Below, one piece after another: positions 6,767 through 15,058 of a DNA stretch of 64,000 nt. This DNA comes from Gramella sp. Hel_I_59 (GTDB taxonomy: Bacteria > Bacteroidota > Bacteroidia > Flavobacteriales > Flavobacteriaceae). The notes below the pieces were generated by a model. That model made no database searches. It saw only the letters and a program-made list of their open reading frames with translations, and was not told the DNA's origin. The position numbers and the translations under genes were made by a program. Every line of letters starts with the position of its first letter. The first letter of the stretch is position 1. The stretch spans positions 2,356,001-2,420,000 of the forward strand of contig NZ_VFME01000001.1 in assembly GCF_006714895.1 (NCBI RefSeq), given 5' to 3'.

Positions 6767-8128
6767 ATGAAGAACTTTTATATTTTATTCAGCCTATTAC
6801 TAACTATTAATTTCATTCAAGCACAAGATATCACTGGTGATTGGTATGGGAATTTAAACATACAGGGAACGGAATTGCCACTTGTATTTCATTTACAAAA
6901 AAATGACTCTACTTATCTATCTACAATGGATAGTCCTAAACAAGGTGGATTTGATATAAAAGTTGATGAAACGAAATATGAAGATTCAATTTTAGAAATG
7001 AAGATTTCAGCTTTAGGTGTAAAATACGATGGTGTTTATGATAAAAATGACGAAATAATAAACGGCACCTTCAAACAAGGAGGAATGTCGCTAACGCTAA
7101 ATTTAACGAGAGAAAAACCCATTAAAAAAATTATTAGACCCCAAGAACCTCAAAAACCATATCCCTATAATTCTGAAGATATTTCATTTTATAATGAGAT
7201 AGATAAAATTAAATTAGCAGGAACTCTAACTATACCAAAGAACAAAAAAGATTTTCCAACTGTAATTTTAATAAGTGGTAGTGGTCCTCAGAACAGAAAT
7301 GAGGAAATAATGGATCATAAGCCATTTTTAATATTATCAGACTATTTAACAAGAAATGGAATTGGAGTATTGAGATACGATGACAGAGGCGTTGGAGAAT
7401 CAGAAGGAGAATATTCAGAAGCAACTTCTAAGGACTTATCTAGAGACACAAAAGCTGCAATCAAATATTTACATTCCAGAAAAGAAATCAATAAAAATAA
7501 AATTGGTCTAATTGGACATAGTGAAGGTGGTTCAATAGCTCCTATGATTGCGTCAAAAACCAAAGATGTTAGTTTTATAGTTCTTTTAGCTGGGCCTGGT
7601 TTGAGTGGAAAACAACTTTTATTATTACAAAAAAAATTAATTGAAGAAAAAAGTGGAATCAATGAAGATGCTGTAAATCAAAGTCAAGAAATATTCAAAG
7701 GTGCTTATAACATCATTTCAAATTTTAAAGGAAATGATGAGCAACTTAAAAATGATCTCAAAGAATACTTTAATGAAAGATTCAATAATTCAATGGGAGA
7801 AAGTCAACTGAATAATTTGATTGTAAATTTAACATCTCCGTGGATGAAATATTTTATCAAATATGATCCTTCATTACCTTTAAAGAAAATAGATATTCCT
7901 GTATTGGCGTTATTTGGAGAAAATGATTTACAGGTTCCAGCTTTAAAAAATTCTAAAGTATTTCAGGATATTGGTAATAAAAATATAGATATTATCAAAT
8001 TAGATAATTTGAATCATCTTTTCCAAGAAAGTAAAACAGGTTTGCCCAACGAATATTCCGAAATAGAACAAACTATTTCTCCCAAAGTTTTAAATATTAT
8101 TTCAGATTGGATAATAGAACACAATTAA
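6767..8128 (+). CDS. Secreted alpha/beta hydrolase (cassette 8)
   Basis: A 453-residue protein with a signal peptide (MKNFYILFSLLLTINFIQAQ). Residues ~22-125 form a small beta-rich domain (ITGDWYGNL, LPLVFHLQKNDSTYLSTMD) often seen ahead of hydrolases in Bacteroidota. From ~150 it is an alpha/beta hydrolase: VILISGSGPQNRN, LRYDDRGVGESEG, and the nucleophile elbow GHSEGG with Ser252. Asp387 (LFGENDLQVP) and His417 (NLNHLFQ) complete a plausible triad, so it should be catalytically active on an ester or peptide in the periplasm; the substrate is unknown. It fills the cassette, starting 26 bases after the junction and ending just before R''. Confidence 0.9.
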   Translation: MKNFYILFSLLLTINFIQAQDITGDWYGNLNIQGTELPLVFHLQKNDSTYLSTMDSPKQGGFDIKVDETKYEDSILEMKISALGVKYDGVYDKNDEIINGTFKQGGMSLTLNLTREKPIKKIIRPQEPQKPYPYNSEDISFYNEIDKIKLAGTLTIPKNKKDFPTVILISGSGPQNRNEEIMDHKPFLILSDYLTRNGIGVLRYDDRGVGESEGEYSEATSKDLSRDTKAAIKYLHSRKEINKNKIGLIGHSEGGSIAPMIASKTKDVSFIVLLAGPGLSGKQLLLLQKKLIEEKSGINEDAVNQSQEIFKGAYNIISNFKGNDEQLKNDLKEYFNERFNNSMGESQLNNLIVNLTSPWMKYFIKYDPSLPLKKIDIPVLALFGENDLQVPALKNSKVFQDIGNKNIDIIKLDNLNHLFQESKTGLPNEYSEIEQTISPKVLNIISDWIIEHN

Positions 8129-8132
8129 CACG

Positions 8133-8268
8133 GTGGCTAACAACGGTTCATCGCCAATAAGCGGCAGCATTAGAAAGAATATAATTAACTTGACCAACAA
8201 ATCAATACTAAGCCGACAAATCCGCGTCCCTTACTCCGCCAACTGGCGATAACCGAAACAGTTAGCTG
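8133..8268 (+). repeat. attC site 8 (family B), end of cassette 8
   Basis: R'' GTGGCTAAC (8133-8141) complements TTAGCCAC at 6741. L'' CGGTTCATCGCC (bulge C) pairs with GGCGATAACCG. Crossover GTT at 8261-8263. Confidence 0.9.
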
Positions 8269-8297
8269 CAAGCCTATTTCAAAGTAATTAACTAAAA

Positions 8298-8831
8298 ATG
8301 AACACATTTCCCATTATAAAAACGGAAAGATTAGTTCTGAAAAAACTCAAAGAATCCGATTGGGAAACTGTCTCGTATTTGCGCTCTGATGAAATTGTAA
8401 ATCAATTTATCAAGAGAAAAAAGGCTGACACTCAGAAAAAAGCGCTCGAATTTATTCTAAACACAAATTTGAAGATATCCAACAATGAGTTAATTTATTG
8501 GTGCATTACTCTGAAAAATGAAACGAAAATGATAGGCTCGATCTGTTTGTGGAATTTCTCAGAGGATAGAAAAGTTGCAGAAATTGGATATGATTTGGAT
8601 CCAAAATATCAGCGAAAAGGAATTATGAATGAATCTATGATTGCGGTTCTGAATTTTGGATTTCGAAAATTAAACCTTGAGAAGATAGAAGCCTTTACTC
8701 AAAACCAAAATAAAAGTTCAATCAGTCTTTTAATTAAAAATCAATTTCAATTGAACAAAGAACGATTCGATAAAGACAATGAGGAAAATAGAATATTCGA
8801 ACTATATCGGCCAGCAGCTAACAACGGTTAA
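8298..8831 (+). CDS. GNAT N-acetyltransferase, RimJ/RimL type (cassette 9)
   Basis: A 177-residue cytosolic protein. The opening IIKTERLVLKKLKESDW is typical of RimJ/RimL-like GNATs. The acetyl-CoA binding motif appears as AEIGYDLDPKYQRKGIMNES (Q/R-x-x-G-x-G/A variant QRKGIM), followed by NLEKIEAFTQNQNKSSISLL, the usual late motif. It likely transfers an acetyl group to an amine of a protein or small molecule; targets cannot be told. It is one of the few cassette genes without an export signal. The reading frame runs into attC 9, which supplies the terminal NNG and TAA. Confidence 0.88.
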   Translation: MNTFPIIKTERLVLKKLKESDWETVSYLRSDEIVNQFIKRKKADTQKKALEFILNTNLKISNNELIYWCITLKNETKMIGSICLWNFSEDRKVAEIGYDLDPKYQRKGIMNESMIAVLNFGFRKLNLEKIEAFTQNQNKSSISLLIKNQFQLNKERFDKDNEENRIFELYRPAANNG

Positions 8832-8936
8832 TCGCCAATTAGCGGTAGCGTTAGAAAGAAAATATTTAACTTAACCAACAAACCAATACTAAGCCGACAA
8901 ATCCGCGTCCCTTACTCCGCCAACTGGCGATAACCG
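8814..8936 (+). repeat. attC site 9, left part (family B), split by IS copy 2
   Basis: R'' GCAGCTAAC (8814-8822) complements TTAGCTGC at 8262. Arm and filler are intact to GATAACCG at 8936; the right remnant is 10166-10177. Confidence 0.88.
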
Positions 8937-8975
8937 TATTCCAAGGTTAAATCCAAGCCTTTTGTGCTAATTTTT

Positions 8976-9962
8976 TCAGGCTGCAAATCTTTGTAATTCC
9001 ACATAAGGCGTTCCTCTCTTCACCACTGCAAACACTCTGGATAACAGTTTATTGCGGACATTGTTTAGCGCAATCATCTTTAACTTACCTTCCTCCCGCT
9101 TTTTCTTATAATATTGCCGTAATTCACTGTCATATTGAATGGCTGTACAGGCCGCCATGCTAAGCAGGCTCTTCATTTGCCGATCTCCCATCGGGTGGCA
9201 TTTTCGCTTTTTGTGAATACTGCTTCCCGAACTATGACCAAAGGGAGCCGTCCCACAATAACTGGAGAATTGGCGCCAGCTATTAAAGCGTTCAAAATTA
9301 TTGGTGTGATAAAGCAACTGGGCGCCTACAACTAAACCAACACCTTTTAAAGAAGTGATCAACTTATAATTTTGCGATAATGCCTCAGAAGTCTTTATCA
9401 GTGATTTTAGTTGCTTCTCTATTTTATTTATTTGAGAAGTCAGGTGAGTAATAGAGCTTACAAGCGTTTTACAACAGGTATCTGTAGAACTGCTGCTGAG
9501 CAACTTTTTCAGCTCTGAAAGGGTATTCTTCAATCCCGTACGACTACGAACCAGCTGATCACGCAAAGCCAGCAACCTGCCTACTTCTAATAGTTCATTA
9601 TCTTTCAGCTCACTCGGTGAAAGTTCCTCACGGTGAAGCCAGCCATACCTGGCGATCATCATGGCATCTACCACGTCATTCTTCTCTCTGATCACTCCGG
9701 AAGAACGTTTGATTACTACAGGATTTTCCTGTACATATACCTGCTTCTTTGAAGATAAATACAACGCTAACTTCAAGGAATAATGACCGGTATTCTCAAA
9801 ACAGAAAAACACTTTTTGTTCCTTACCGTTAGCCCATTGCAACAAGGCTTTATAACCCTTCACATCATTACTGAACTCCCGATGGGAACTACGATTGTAA
9901 GCATAGGCATCTAACTTGTTTTTTGAAACATCAATTCCGATTACTTCTTGGTAATTTTTCAT
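8976..9962 (-). CDS. IS110-family DEDD transposase (copy 2)
   Basis: 328 residues, full length, same DEDD and Ser motifs as copy 1. It differs from copy 1 by Gly in LLEVGRLLAL and retains LITSLKG, placing it between copy 1 and copies 3-4. Confidence 0.95.
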   Translation of the reverse strand: MKNYQEVIGIDVSKNKLDAYAYNRSSHREFSNDVKGYKALLQWANGKEQKVFFCFENTGHYSLKLALYLSSKKQVYVQENPVVIKRSSGVIREKNDVVDAMMIARYGWLHREELSPSELKDNELLEVGRLLALRDQLVRSRTGLKNTLSELKKLLSSSSTDTCCKTLVSSITHLTSQINKIEKQLKSLIKTSEALSQNYKLITSLKGVGLVVGAQLLYHTNNFERFNSWRQFSSYCGTAPFGHSSGSSIHKKRKCHPMGDRQMKSLLSMAACTAIQYDSELRQYYKKKREEGKLKMIALNNVRNKLLSRVFAVVKRGTPYVELQRFAA

Positions 9963-9997
9963 ATTTTTAAAAAATTATTATTTGAAGGGCGCATTAA

Positions 9998-10136
9998 CTA
10001 ACTCCTTTAACGGGTCCATAATAAGACCTGGTATTCCAAATGGTTCTTGCTGCCCGTATGAAGAATGGAGGACTCTTACGGCTATTGGATCTGTAATCTC
10101 GAGACCGTTTTAGTTCTCCTCCTTCTTCATCTCAAA
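9998..10136 (-). ncRNA. Candidate bridge RNA of IS copy 2
   Basis: Same sequence and hairpins as in copy 1, with target guide at + 10100-10109 and donor guide at + 10030-10039. Confidence 0.72.
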
Positions 10137-10165
10137 GGTATATTTATTAATAAGCGAAGTAAAGG

Positions 10166-10177
10166 AGACCGTTACCT
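10166..10177 (+). repeat. attC site 9, right remnant
   Basis: AGACCGTTACCT; crossover GTT at 10171-10173, beginning cassette 10 (TTACCTGCA). Confidence 0.85.
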
Positions 10178-10213
10178 GCAATTTTATAAAATGGCTAGTA
10201 CAATAATTAAATT

Positions 10214-10828
10214 ATGAAAAAAATCTTATCGAAACTTACCCTTATTATCTTATCAACTTTTGCTATATCTTGCAATAGTGATGATAACGAAATTGAAATA
10301 AATGATTTTAAAGGAATCTATAAAATAACATCGATTTCAAGTAGTCTCCCTATTGATTTAAATAATGATGGTTTAAAAACAACCGATTATTTACAAGAGA
10401 TTAAATCAAAGTATATTTCATTCAACGGTAATGAAATTGATTATAAATATGATAATGAATTGAGTCAAAATTTTGCTGTAGCAAGACCTACTAAAAGATA
10501 TGAGTCAAATTTCACTCAATTTTTAGACATTCGATTTCCAATTCAACATATAGATTCAATTTTTCAAGGAAATGACAACTTCGCAAAAATGAACATGAGA
10601 TATGATAATATTATAACTTATTTTATTTATAAACTGACAAATAATGATGTTGAAATTGAATCTGATTCTACCCCTGAATTTGAGTATTACGATATCACAA
10701 ATTTTGAAATCAGCAGAATAAATAAAGATGAATTTGAAATCTCTTTTGATTTTAAAGTTTATGATTTTACAGAAAATGAATGGATTGAGACGAATCTGAA
10801 TTCCAGATATATTAAAGTAGCTGAATAA
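10214..10828 (+). CDS. Lipoprotein of unknown function (cassette 10, first gene)
   Basis: A 204-residue protein with lipoprotein signal MKKILSKLTLIILSTFAISC (Cys20) followed by an acidic NSDDNEIE tether, typical of surface-routed Bacteroidota lipoproteins. The mature part (FKGIYKITSISSSLPIDLNN, then beta-rich segments) suggests a lipocalin-like or beta-sandwich fold of the kind seen in secreted flavobacterial proteins, but no named family is recognised. Its TAA is immediately followed by the ATG of the next gene, so the two are co-translated in a two-gene cassette. Confidence 0.78.
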   Translation: MKKILSKLTLIILSTFAISCNSDDNEIEINDFKGIYKITSISSSLPIDLNNDGLKTTDYLQEIKSKYISFNGNEIDYKYDNELSQNFAVARPTKRYESNFTQFLDIRFPIQHIDSIFQGNDNFAKMNMRYDNIITYFIYKLTNNDVEIESDSTPEFEYYDITNFEISRINKDEFEISFDFKVYDFTENEWIETNLNSRYIKVAE

Positions 10829-11701
10829 ATGAACAATACTTATCTGACTTGCCTACTATTCTTAATTCTAGTTTCCAACGGTTTTTCACAAGAAATTATA
10901 TTACAAGGAAATGTAACGGATCAAAATAATGAAACACTTCCTTTCGTAAATATTGGAATTCCAAATAAGAATACTGGAACAGTTTCAAATGAGAATGGTA
11001 GTTTCAAGCTAAAAATACCTTCAAATATATCAGAGAAGGATACAGTTGCATTTTCGTATATAGGTTTCAAAACATTAAGGAAATCGGTAGCAGATCTGAT
11101 AAGGCAACAAGGAAAATCAATTCGGATGGAAACGGAAGAAAACCAATTAGCAGAAGTCGTCCTGGAAACTAAAAAATTCAAAAACAGAAAACTAGGAAGA
11201 ACAGGTAAGGGTCTGGGATTTATGCACTTTAATTATTATACAGCTAAAGAAAAAGAAGTTGATGATAGATTAAGCAAAGAAATCGGAATGAACTTTAAAC
11301 TGAAAAACAATTGCCGTCTAGAAAAATTCAATTTCGCCATATCCACTAACGAATTTGAAAAACTAAAACTAAGGCTTAACATTTATAGTTTGAAAGACGG
11401 AAAACCTCAAAAATTAATGATATCAGATAATATAATAATCGAAATTACAAATGAAGAAACTGGATGGAAATCAATTGATTTAGATCCATACAACATATAC
11501 CTAAAAAAAGAATTAGATGAATTTCTTGTAACTCTTCAATGGATAGAAAGTAAGAAATCAAAAACTAAAAGTAAATTTTTCGCAATACCTGCAAGTAAAT
11601 CTCCATTGCACAAGACCTACTCCAGACAAAAAGCAATGGATGAATGGAAATCACAAACTGGAAGTTTAAGTATGTATTTGGATGCAAGATGTTCGCGTTA
11701 A
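10829..11701 (+). CDS. Secreted CarboxypepD_reg-like domain protein (cassette 10, second gene)
   Basis: A 290-residue protein with a signal peptide (MNNTYLTCLLFLILVSNGFSQ). Residues ~25-110 are a CarboxypepD_reg-like beta-sandwich: LQGNVTDQNNETLPFVNIGI, GTVSNENGSFKLKIP, VAFSYIGFKTL. This module normally precedes TonB-dependent receptor plugs or sits in cell-surface proteins. The C-terminal ~180 residues (LGFMHFNYYTAKEKEVDD onward) are beta-rich and not assigned. The start codon abuts the stop of the preceding lipoprotein gene, implying a shared transcript and perhaps a surface complex. Confidence 0.8.
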   Translation: MNNTYLTCLLFLILVSNGFSQEIILQGNVTDQNNETLPFVNIGIPNKNTGTVSNENGSFKLKIPSNISEKDTVAFSYIGFKTLRKSVADLIRQQGKSIRMETEENQLAEVVLETKKFKNRKLGRTGKGLGFMHFNYYTAKEKEVDDRLSKEIGMNFKLKNNCRLEKFNFAISTNEFEKLKLRLNIYSLKDGKPQKLMISDNIIIEITNEETGWKSIDLDPYNIYLKKELDEFLVTLQWIESKKSKTKSKFFAIPASKSPLHKTYSRQKAMDEWKSQTGSLSMYLDARCSR

Positions 11702-11705
11702 AAAC

Positions 11706-11842
11706 TGCAGGTAACATCGGTTCATCGCAAATAACGGGTTTAGTCGAAAAAGTGTAATTTTAGAAACCAGGAAAGAAAATGGTTAATCCGACAAGTCCGC
11801 ATCCCTACTCCCGCAACTTGCGATAACCGTAACCGTTACCTG
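11706..11842 (+). repeat. attC site 10 (family A), end of cassette 10
   Basis: R'' TGCAGGTAAC ends at 11714 and exactly complements TTACCTGCA at 10172. L'' CGGTTCATCGC (bulge C). Crossover GTT at 11835-11837. Confidence 0.9.
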
Positions 11843-11958
11843 CAATGGCTTCAGAAAGAAAATGTGAAATATATCATAGATAACTCAATCCAGGCGAAAA
11901 ATACAAAACAAAAAAATCTTCCTTCAAATAATAATTTATTAATATATAGTTTTAAGAA

Positions 11959-12369
11959 ATGAACGAAAATTTACTACCTCATTACTCTAAAAAGTTTGCC
12001 TTAGGTATCGGAATAATTACGCTTATAGCATTAATTTTTAAAAACTCATATGTTGATTTATTATTAATCGATCAGACCAGGTTAGTTTGGATCCTGAAAA
12101 ATATAATCTTGATCGCTTTAATAGTTCTCGTCTTTTCTAAAGAAAAAAATGTAACTAAGAATATTGAGAAATTGAAATTACAAGAACTAAAAGGAGCTCT
12201 CGGGTTTGGCATTATCATTCTATTTTTCGACTCATTTCAAGAACTTGTTTTTTGGGATGGGGATTATGAAATGAAAAGTGGATACGAACTTATGGTTGCG
12301 ATGCTTATATTCCACCTAGTCTTTTTTTATTACAGAAAAAGTAAGTTGAAGAATACATCAAAGCGCTAA
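11959..12369 (+). CDS. Small multi-span membrane protein (cassette 11)
   Basis: A 136-residue protein with four likely spans: FALGIGIITLIALIF, WILKNIILIALIVLVFS, LGFGIIILFFDSFQELVFW and LMVAMLIFHLVFFYY, ending in a Lys/Arg-rich cytoplasmic tail. No family recognised. ATG at 11959 is preceded by an AT-rich leader of about 115 bp after the cassette junction. Single gene of its cassette, in array orientation. Confidence 0.75.
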   Translation: MNENLLPHYSKKFALGIGIITLIALIFKNSYVDLLLIDQTRLVWILKNIILIALIVLVFSKEKNVTKNIEKLKLQELKGALGFGIIILFFDSFQELVFWDGDYEMKSGYELMVAMLIFHLVFFYYRKSKLKNTSKR

Positions 12370-12414
12370 TAAATAATATAAAGTATAAACAACAAATTAA
12401 GAGGTGTCGCCACA

Positions 12415-12550
12415 GCAGGTAACAACGGTTAATCGCCAATAAGCGGTACCGTTCGTAAGAAAATAATTAAATTGACCAACGAACCAGTTCTAAGCCGACA
12501 AATCCGCGTCCCTTACTCCGCCAACTGGCGATAACCGGGACCGTTGCCCA
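12415..12550 (+). repeat. attC site 11 (family B), end of cassette 11
   Basis: R'' GCAGGTAAC (12415-12423) complements TTACCTGC at 11836. Crossover GTT at 12543-12545 (right arm CCGGGACCGTT). Confidence 0.9.
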
Positions 12551-12554
12551 CAAT

Positions 12555-13172
12555 ATGAAAAAAAAGATATTTCTATTATTCTTAACAATATTTATAACTT
12601 CTTTTGATGCAAATTCTCAAGTAATAGAAGAAAATGGGGAAATTGAAAATGGAATTTATAAATGCAACCTTTTTGATTGGCAGATAAAAATACCTGATGG
12701 TTATGAAATAAGGTTATTAAAAGTTGAGCAAGATTTAGAAGAAATTGGCTATAATGCAGCAAAAGAAAATCTTCCTAACGGAGTAAAAGCACGTAAAAAT
12801 CGACCATATTTAGTTGGGTTTGGAATTGACGAAAGCAACTACTTTTCTTCTTCATTTGAACCATTGGAAGGAACCAAGAAAATGACCTTATCTGAGCATC
12901 AAGAATTCATTGCAAATTTAATAAAGGACACATATTCTGATATTAAAGGCATTAAATCTGACCAACAATTGGATAATAAGAAAATTGGAGAATATGATTT
13001 CTATATTATAAAAGAAAGAATTTACAATGAAAAGACGGATGAACTTTTATTGACTCAGCTAATTTATAATACTTATGTCAAAAATCATTTATTCAGCATA
13101 TCAATAAATTATTCAAGTGAATACAATGGTAAAATTTTGATTGAAAATTTTGAACAATCATTAACTAAATAA
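12555..13172 (+). CDS. Secreted protein of unknown function (cassette 12)
   Basis: A 205-residue protein whose ATG lies 11 bases after the cassette junction. Signal peptide MKKKIFLLFLTIFITSFDANSQ. The mature part (CNLFDWQIKIPDGYEIRLLK, then KIGEYDFYIIKERIYNEKTDELLLTQLIYN) resembles the small beta-rich secreted proteins that pair a lipid- or ligand-binding fold with a PsbP/MOG1-like layout, but this is only an impression. No named family. Sole gene of the cassette. Confidence 0.75.
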   Translation: MKKKIFLLFLTIFITSFDANSQVIEENGEIENGIYKCNLFDWQIKIPDGYEIRLLKVEQDLEEIGYNAAKENLPNGVKARKNRPYLVGFGIDESNYFSSSFEPLEGTKKMTLSEHQEFIANLIKDTYSDIKGIKSDQQLDNKKIGEYDFYIIKERIYNEKTDELLLTQLIYNTYVKNHLFSISINYSSEYNGKILIENFEQSLTK

Positions 13173-13181
13173 AAAAATACT

Positions 13182-13316
13182 GTGGGCAACAACGGTTAAT
13201 CGCCAATAAGCGGCAGCGTTAGAAAGAAAATAATTAACTTGACCAACAAACCAATCCTAAGCCGACAAATCCGCGTCCCTTACTCCGCCAACTGGCGATA
13301 ACCGAGACAGTTGCCT
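13182..13316 (+). repeat. attC site 12 (family B), end of cassette 12
   Basis: R'' GTGGGCAAC (13182-13190) exactly complements TTGCCCAC at 12544. Crossover GTT at 13310-13312 (right arm CCGAGACAGTT). Confidence 0.92.
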
Positions 13317-13348
13317 GCAATTCACCAATAGTATTACAAAGAAGAAAA

Positions 13349-13882
13349 ATGAAATGTTATATAATAGTTGAGAATGTCCAAACTTACATCATTGAAAATG
13401 TTTTAATGAATTTAGCAAATCTGTATGCTAATACAGAGTTTGTTAGAGGAATTCAGCTATTCAGAAAAAAAGGTACTACTGATTCATTTTTAATCTTATT
13501 CACTAATACTCCAGACATCGAAAGATTCAATTACTTCGTAAATTACATTGAATATCCAATAGGACTTGAAAATCACTCACCGTTTACTCGGGGTTTTTAT
13601 AGAACTGATCAGATTGATAAAAATTACGACTTTAAAAACGGTGATTGGATAATGGTTTTCATTTCTAAGACTGATAAAGAATATGACAATGTTCATATTA
13701 CTAATAGCTCCAATCGAAACTTCGTCTTTGATTTTGGAGGCTCAGTAAAAGCCCTTAATTTAATTGAGGAAAAATTTGAATTGATTGCTACAGATATTGA
13801 AAATTATAATCATATCATTGATATCTATCCAAGTAAGGACTTTGAACAGAAAAATCTCAAATCCTGGTGGAAGTTTTGGTAA
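13349..13882 (+). CDS. Cytosolic protein of unknown function (cassette 13)
   Basis: A 177-residue protein without a signal peptide or membrane span. Alternating strand/helix pattern: MKCYIIVENVQTYIIENVLM at the start, FLILFTNTPDIERFNYFVNY in the middle, DWIMVFISKTDKEYDNVHI later, ending in KSWWKFW. The start (YIIVE…) and FNYFVNYIEYP suggest a small alpha/beta domain. No family recognised. It is one of only two cassette proteins here with no envelope signal. Confidence 0.7.
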   Translation: MKCYIIVENVQTYIIENVLMNLANLYANTEFVRGIQLFRKKGTTDSFLILFTNTPDIERFNYFVNYIEYPIGLENHSPFTRGFYRTDQIDKNYDFKNGDWIMVFISKTDKEYDNVHITNSSNRNFVFDFGGSVKALNLIEEKFELIATDIENYNHIIDIYPSKDFEQKNLKSWWKFW

Positions 13883-13939
13883 AATGTAAAGGTTAATTTA
13901 GTATTAAGTTTTTGAGTAATATTTAGTATCCTAAAGAAC

Positions 13940-14076
13940 TGCAGGCAACATCGGTTGATCGCAAATAACGAGTTTTGTCGAAAAAGTGTAATTTTAGAAA
14001 CCAGGAAAGAAAACAACTAATCCGACAAATCCGCGTCCATACTCCCGCAACTTGCGATAACCGAGACCGTTATATA
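13940..14076 (+). repeat. attC site 13 (family A), end of cassette 13
   Basis: R'' TGCAGGCAAC ends at 13949 and exactly complements TTGCCTGCA at 13311. L'' CGGTTGATCGC has G at the bulged position. Crossover GTT at 14069-14071. Confidence 0.9.
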
Positions 14077-14225
14077 CAATGGCTCAAAAACGAAAATCGA
14101 ACTTTTAACGTTCAAAATTTGATTAAAATGTAACGTTTTTCCAAAAAATCAACCAATAACTAAAGAAAAAGAGTTGAAATAATCTATATAAACAATTTCA
14201 ATACAATCAAAAACATTCAACTAAA

Positions 14226-14363
14226 ATGACAATGGCTAGAATATTAAAATCAAAAAAAACTCATCTACTAATTTTTCTTATCACATTCGTAGTTGCATTC
14301 TTAATATTTAGAACCATATTTTCAGATTGGGAGCATTTCAAAGCAGGACTCTTTGGTTACTAA
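14226..14363 (+). CDS. 45-residue single-span peptide (cassette 14)
   Basis: ATG at 14226 opens a 45-codon frame. The product has one clear span (HLLIFLITFVVAFLIF) after a basic start and a short polar C-terminus (SDWEHFKAGLFGY). A second small peptide with a similar plan (ILK…, hydrophobic core, acidic/aromatic tail with DGW) follows at 14379, so the pair may be diverged duplicates. Too short for family assignment. Confidence 0.5.
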   Translation: MTMARILKSKKTHLLIFLITFVVAFLIFRTIFSDWEHFKAGLFGY

Positions 14364-14378
14364 ACTAATTTTTAATTT

Positions 14379-14492
14379 ATGAAAATCAGCATATTAAAAA
14401 TTTTAGGAATAATATTCTCGATAATTGTGATATTAGTATTTTTAGACTTTACTCTTGAAGCTGCAATAGATGGTTGGAAAAATCCTCATTAA
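14379..14492 (+). CDS. 37-residue single-span peptide (cassette 14)
   Basis: ATG at 14379, stop TAA at 14490-14492. One membrane span (LGIIFSIIVILVFL) and a short tail ending DGWKNPH. Same layout as the preceding 45-residue peptide and immediately upstream of the next gene (4-base gap), suggesting one transcript. Confidence 0.5.
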   Translation: MKISILKILGIIFSIIVILVFLDFTLEAAIDGWKNPH

Positions 14493-14495
14493 AAA

Positions 14496-14759
14496 ATGAT
14501 AAACACTGTATTTCAAATTGAATCCAACCAAATTAAATTTATCAATTCCATTCTTGGAAGAGAAAAAATAATTGTTGACGGACAAGAAAAGTCAAATAAA
14601 TATTCTCTTTCTGGAACGGATCACAACTTTAAAATAAAAGAAGATAATTTTTCACTAATATCAAGTTATAAGCAATTTGATATGAAAGAGATAAAACTTA
14701 AAGTTTATAAAAATGGAGATCTTGTAGATTCTCAAGTATTAAAACTGAGCTTTAAATAA
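14496..14759 (+). CDS. 87-residue protein, probably truncated by an in-frame stop (cassette 14)
   Basis: The product is soluble and beta-rich (VFQIESNQIKFINSILGREK, IIVDGQEKSNKYSLSGTDHN), ending …LKLSFK. After its TAA the same frame stays open for 26 more codons to 14840 and encodes a perfect membrane span (WIIIGVILGIALYQLLNFIV). That pattern suggests the original protein had a C-terminal anchor and a nonsense change at 14757-14759 removed it. Alternatively the 87-residue form is natural and the tail is chance. Family not recognised. Confidence 0.55.
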   Translation: MINTVFQIESNQIKFINSILGREKIIVDGQEKSNKYSLSGTDHNFKIKEDNFSLISSYKQFDMKEIKLKVYKNGDLVDSQVLKLSFK

Positions 14760-14840
14760 AGACTTCCCTGGATAATAATTGGAGTGATTTTAGGAATTGC
14801 ATTATATCAACTTCTTAATTTCATAGTTGGAACAATTTAA
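14760..14840 (+). pseudogene. Cut-off C-terminal membrane span of the preceding gene
   Basis: In frame with 14496-14759 and separated only by one TAA. It encodes 26 residues with one span and has no start codon of its own. Read-through would fuse it to the upstream domain. Confidence 0.45.
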
Positions 14841-14884
14841 ATAACTAAAAAGAGTTCAAATTTAAAATTGTAACTGTCGCCACA

Positions 14885-15021
14885 GTATATAACAACGGTT
14901 AATCGCCAATAGGCGGCAGTGTTAATAGGAATAATAATTATCTTGACCAACAAACCAATACTAAGCCGACAAATCCGCGTCCCTTACTCAGCCAACTGGC
15001 GATAACCGGAACCGTTGTACG
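14885..15021 (+). repeat. attC site 14 (family B), end of cassette 14
   Basis: R'' GTATATAAC (14885-14893) complements TTATATAC at 14070. Crossover GTT at 15014-15016 (right arm CCGGAACCGTT). Confidence 0.9.
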
Positions 15022-15058
15022 TAAGCCGTAAGAAAAATTCAGTTCCAAAGTTTAGAAA

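Larger units (their letters stand above)
8937..10165 (-). mobile_element. IS110-family element, copy 2, inserted in attC 9
   Basis: 1229 bp, same ends, same orientation and same insertion point as copy 1. Excision restores CCGAGACCGTT. Flanks differ from copy 1, so this is an independent insertion rather than a segmental duplication of neighbouring DNA. Confidence 0.93.
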
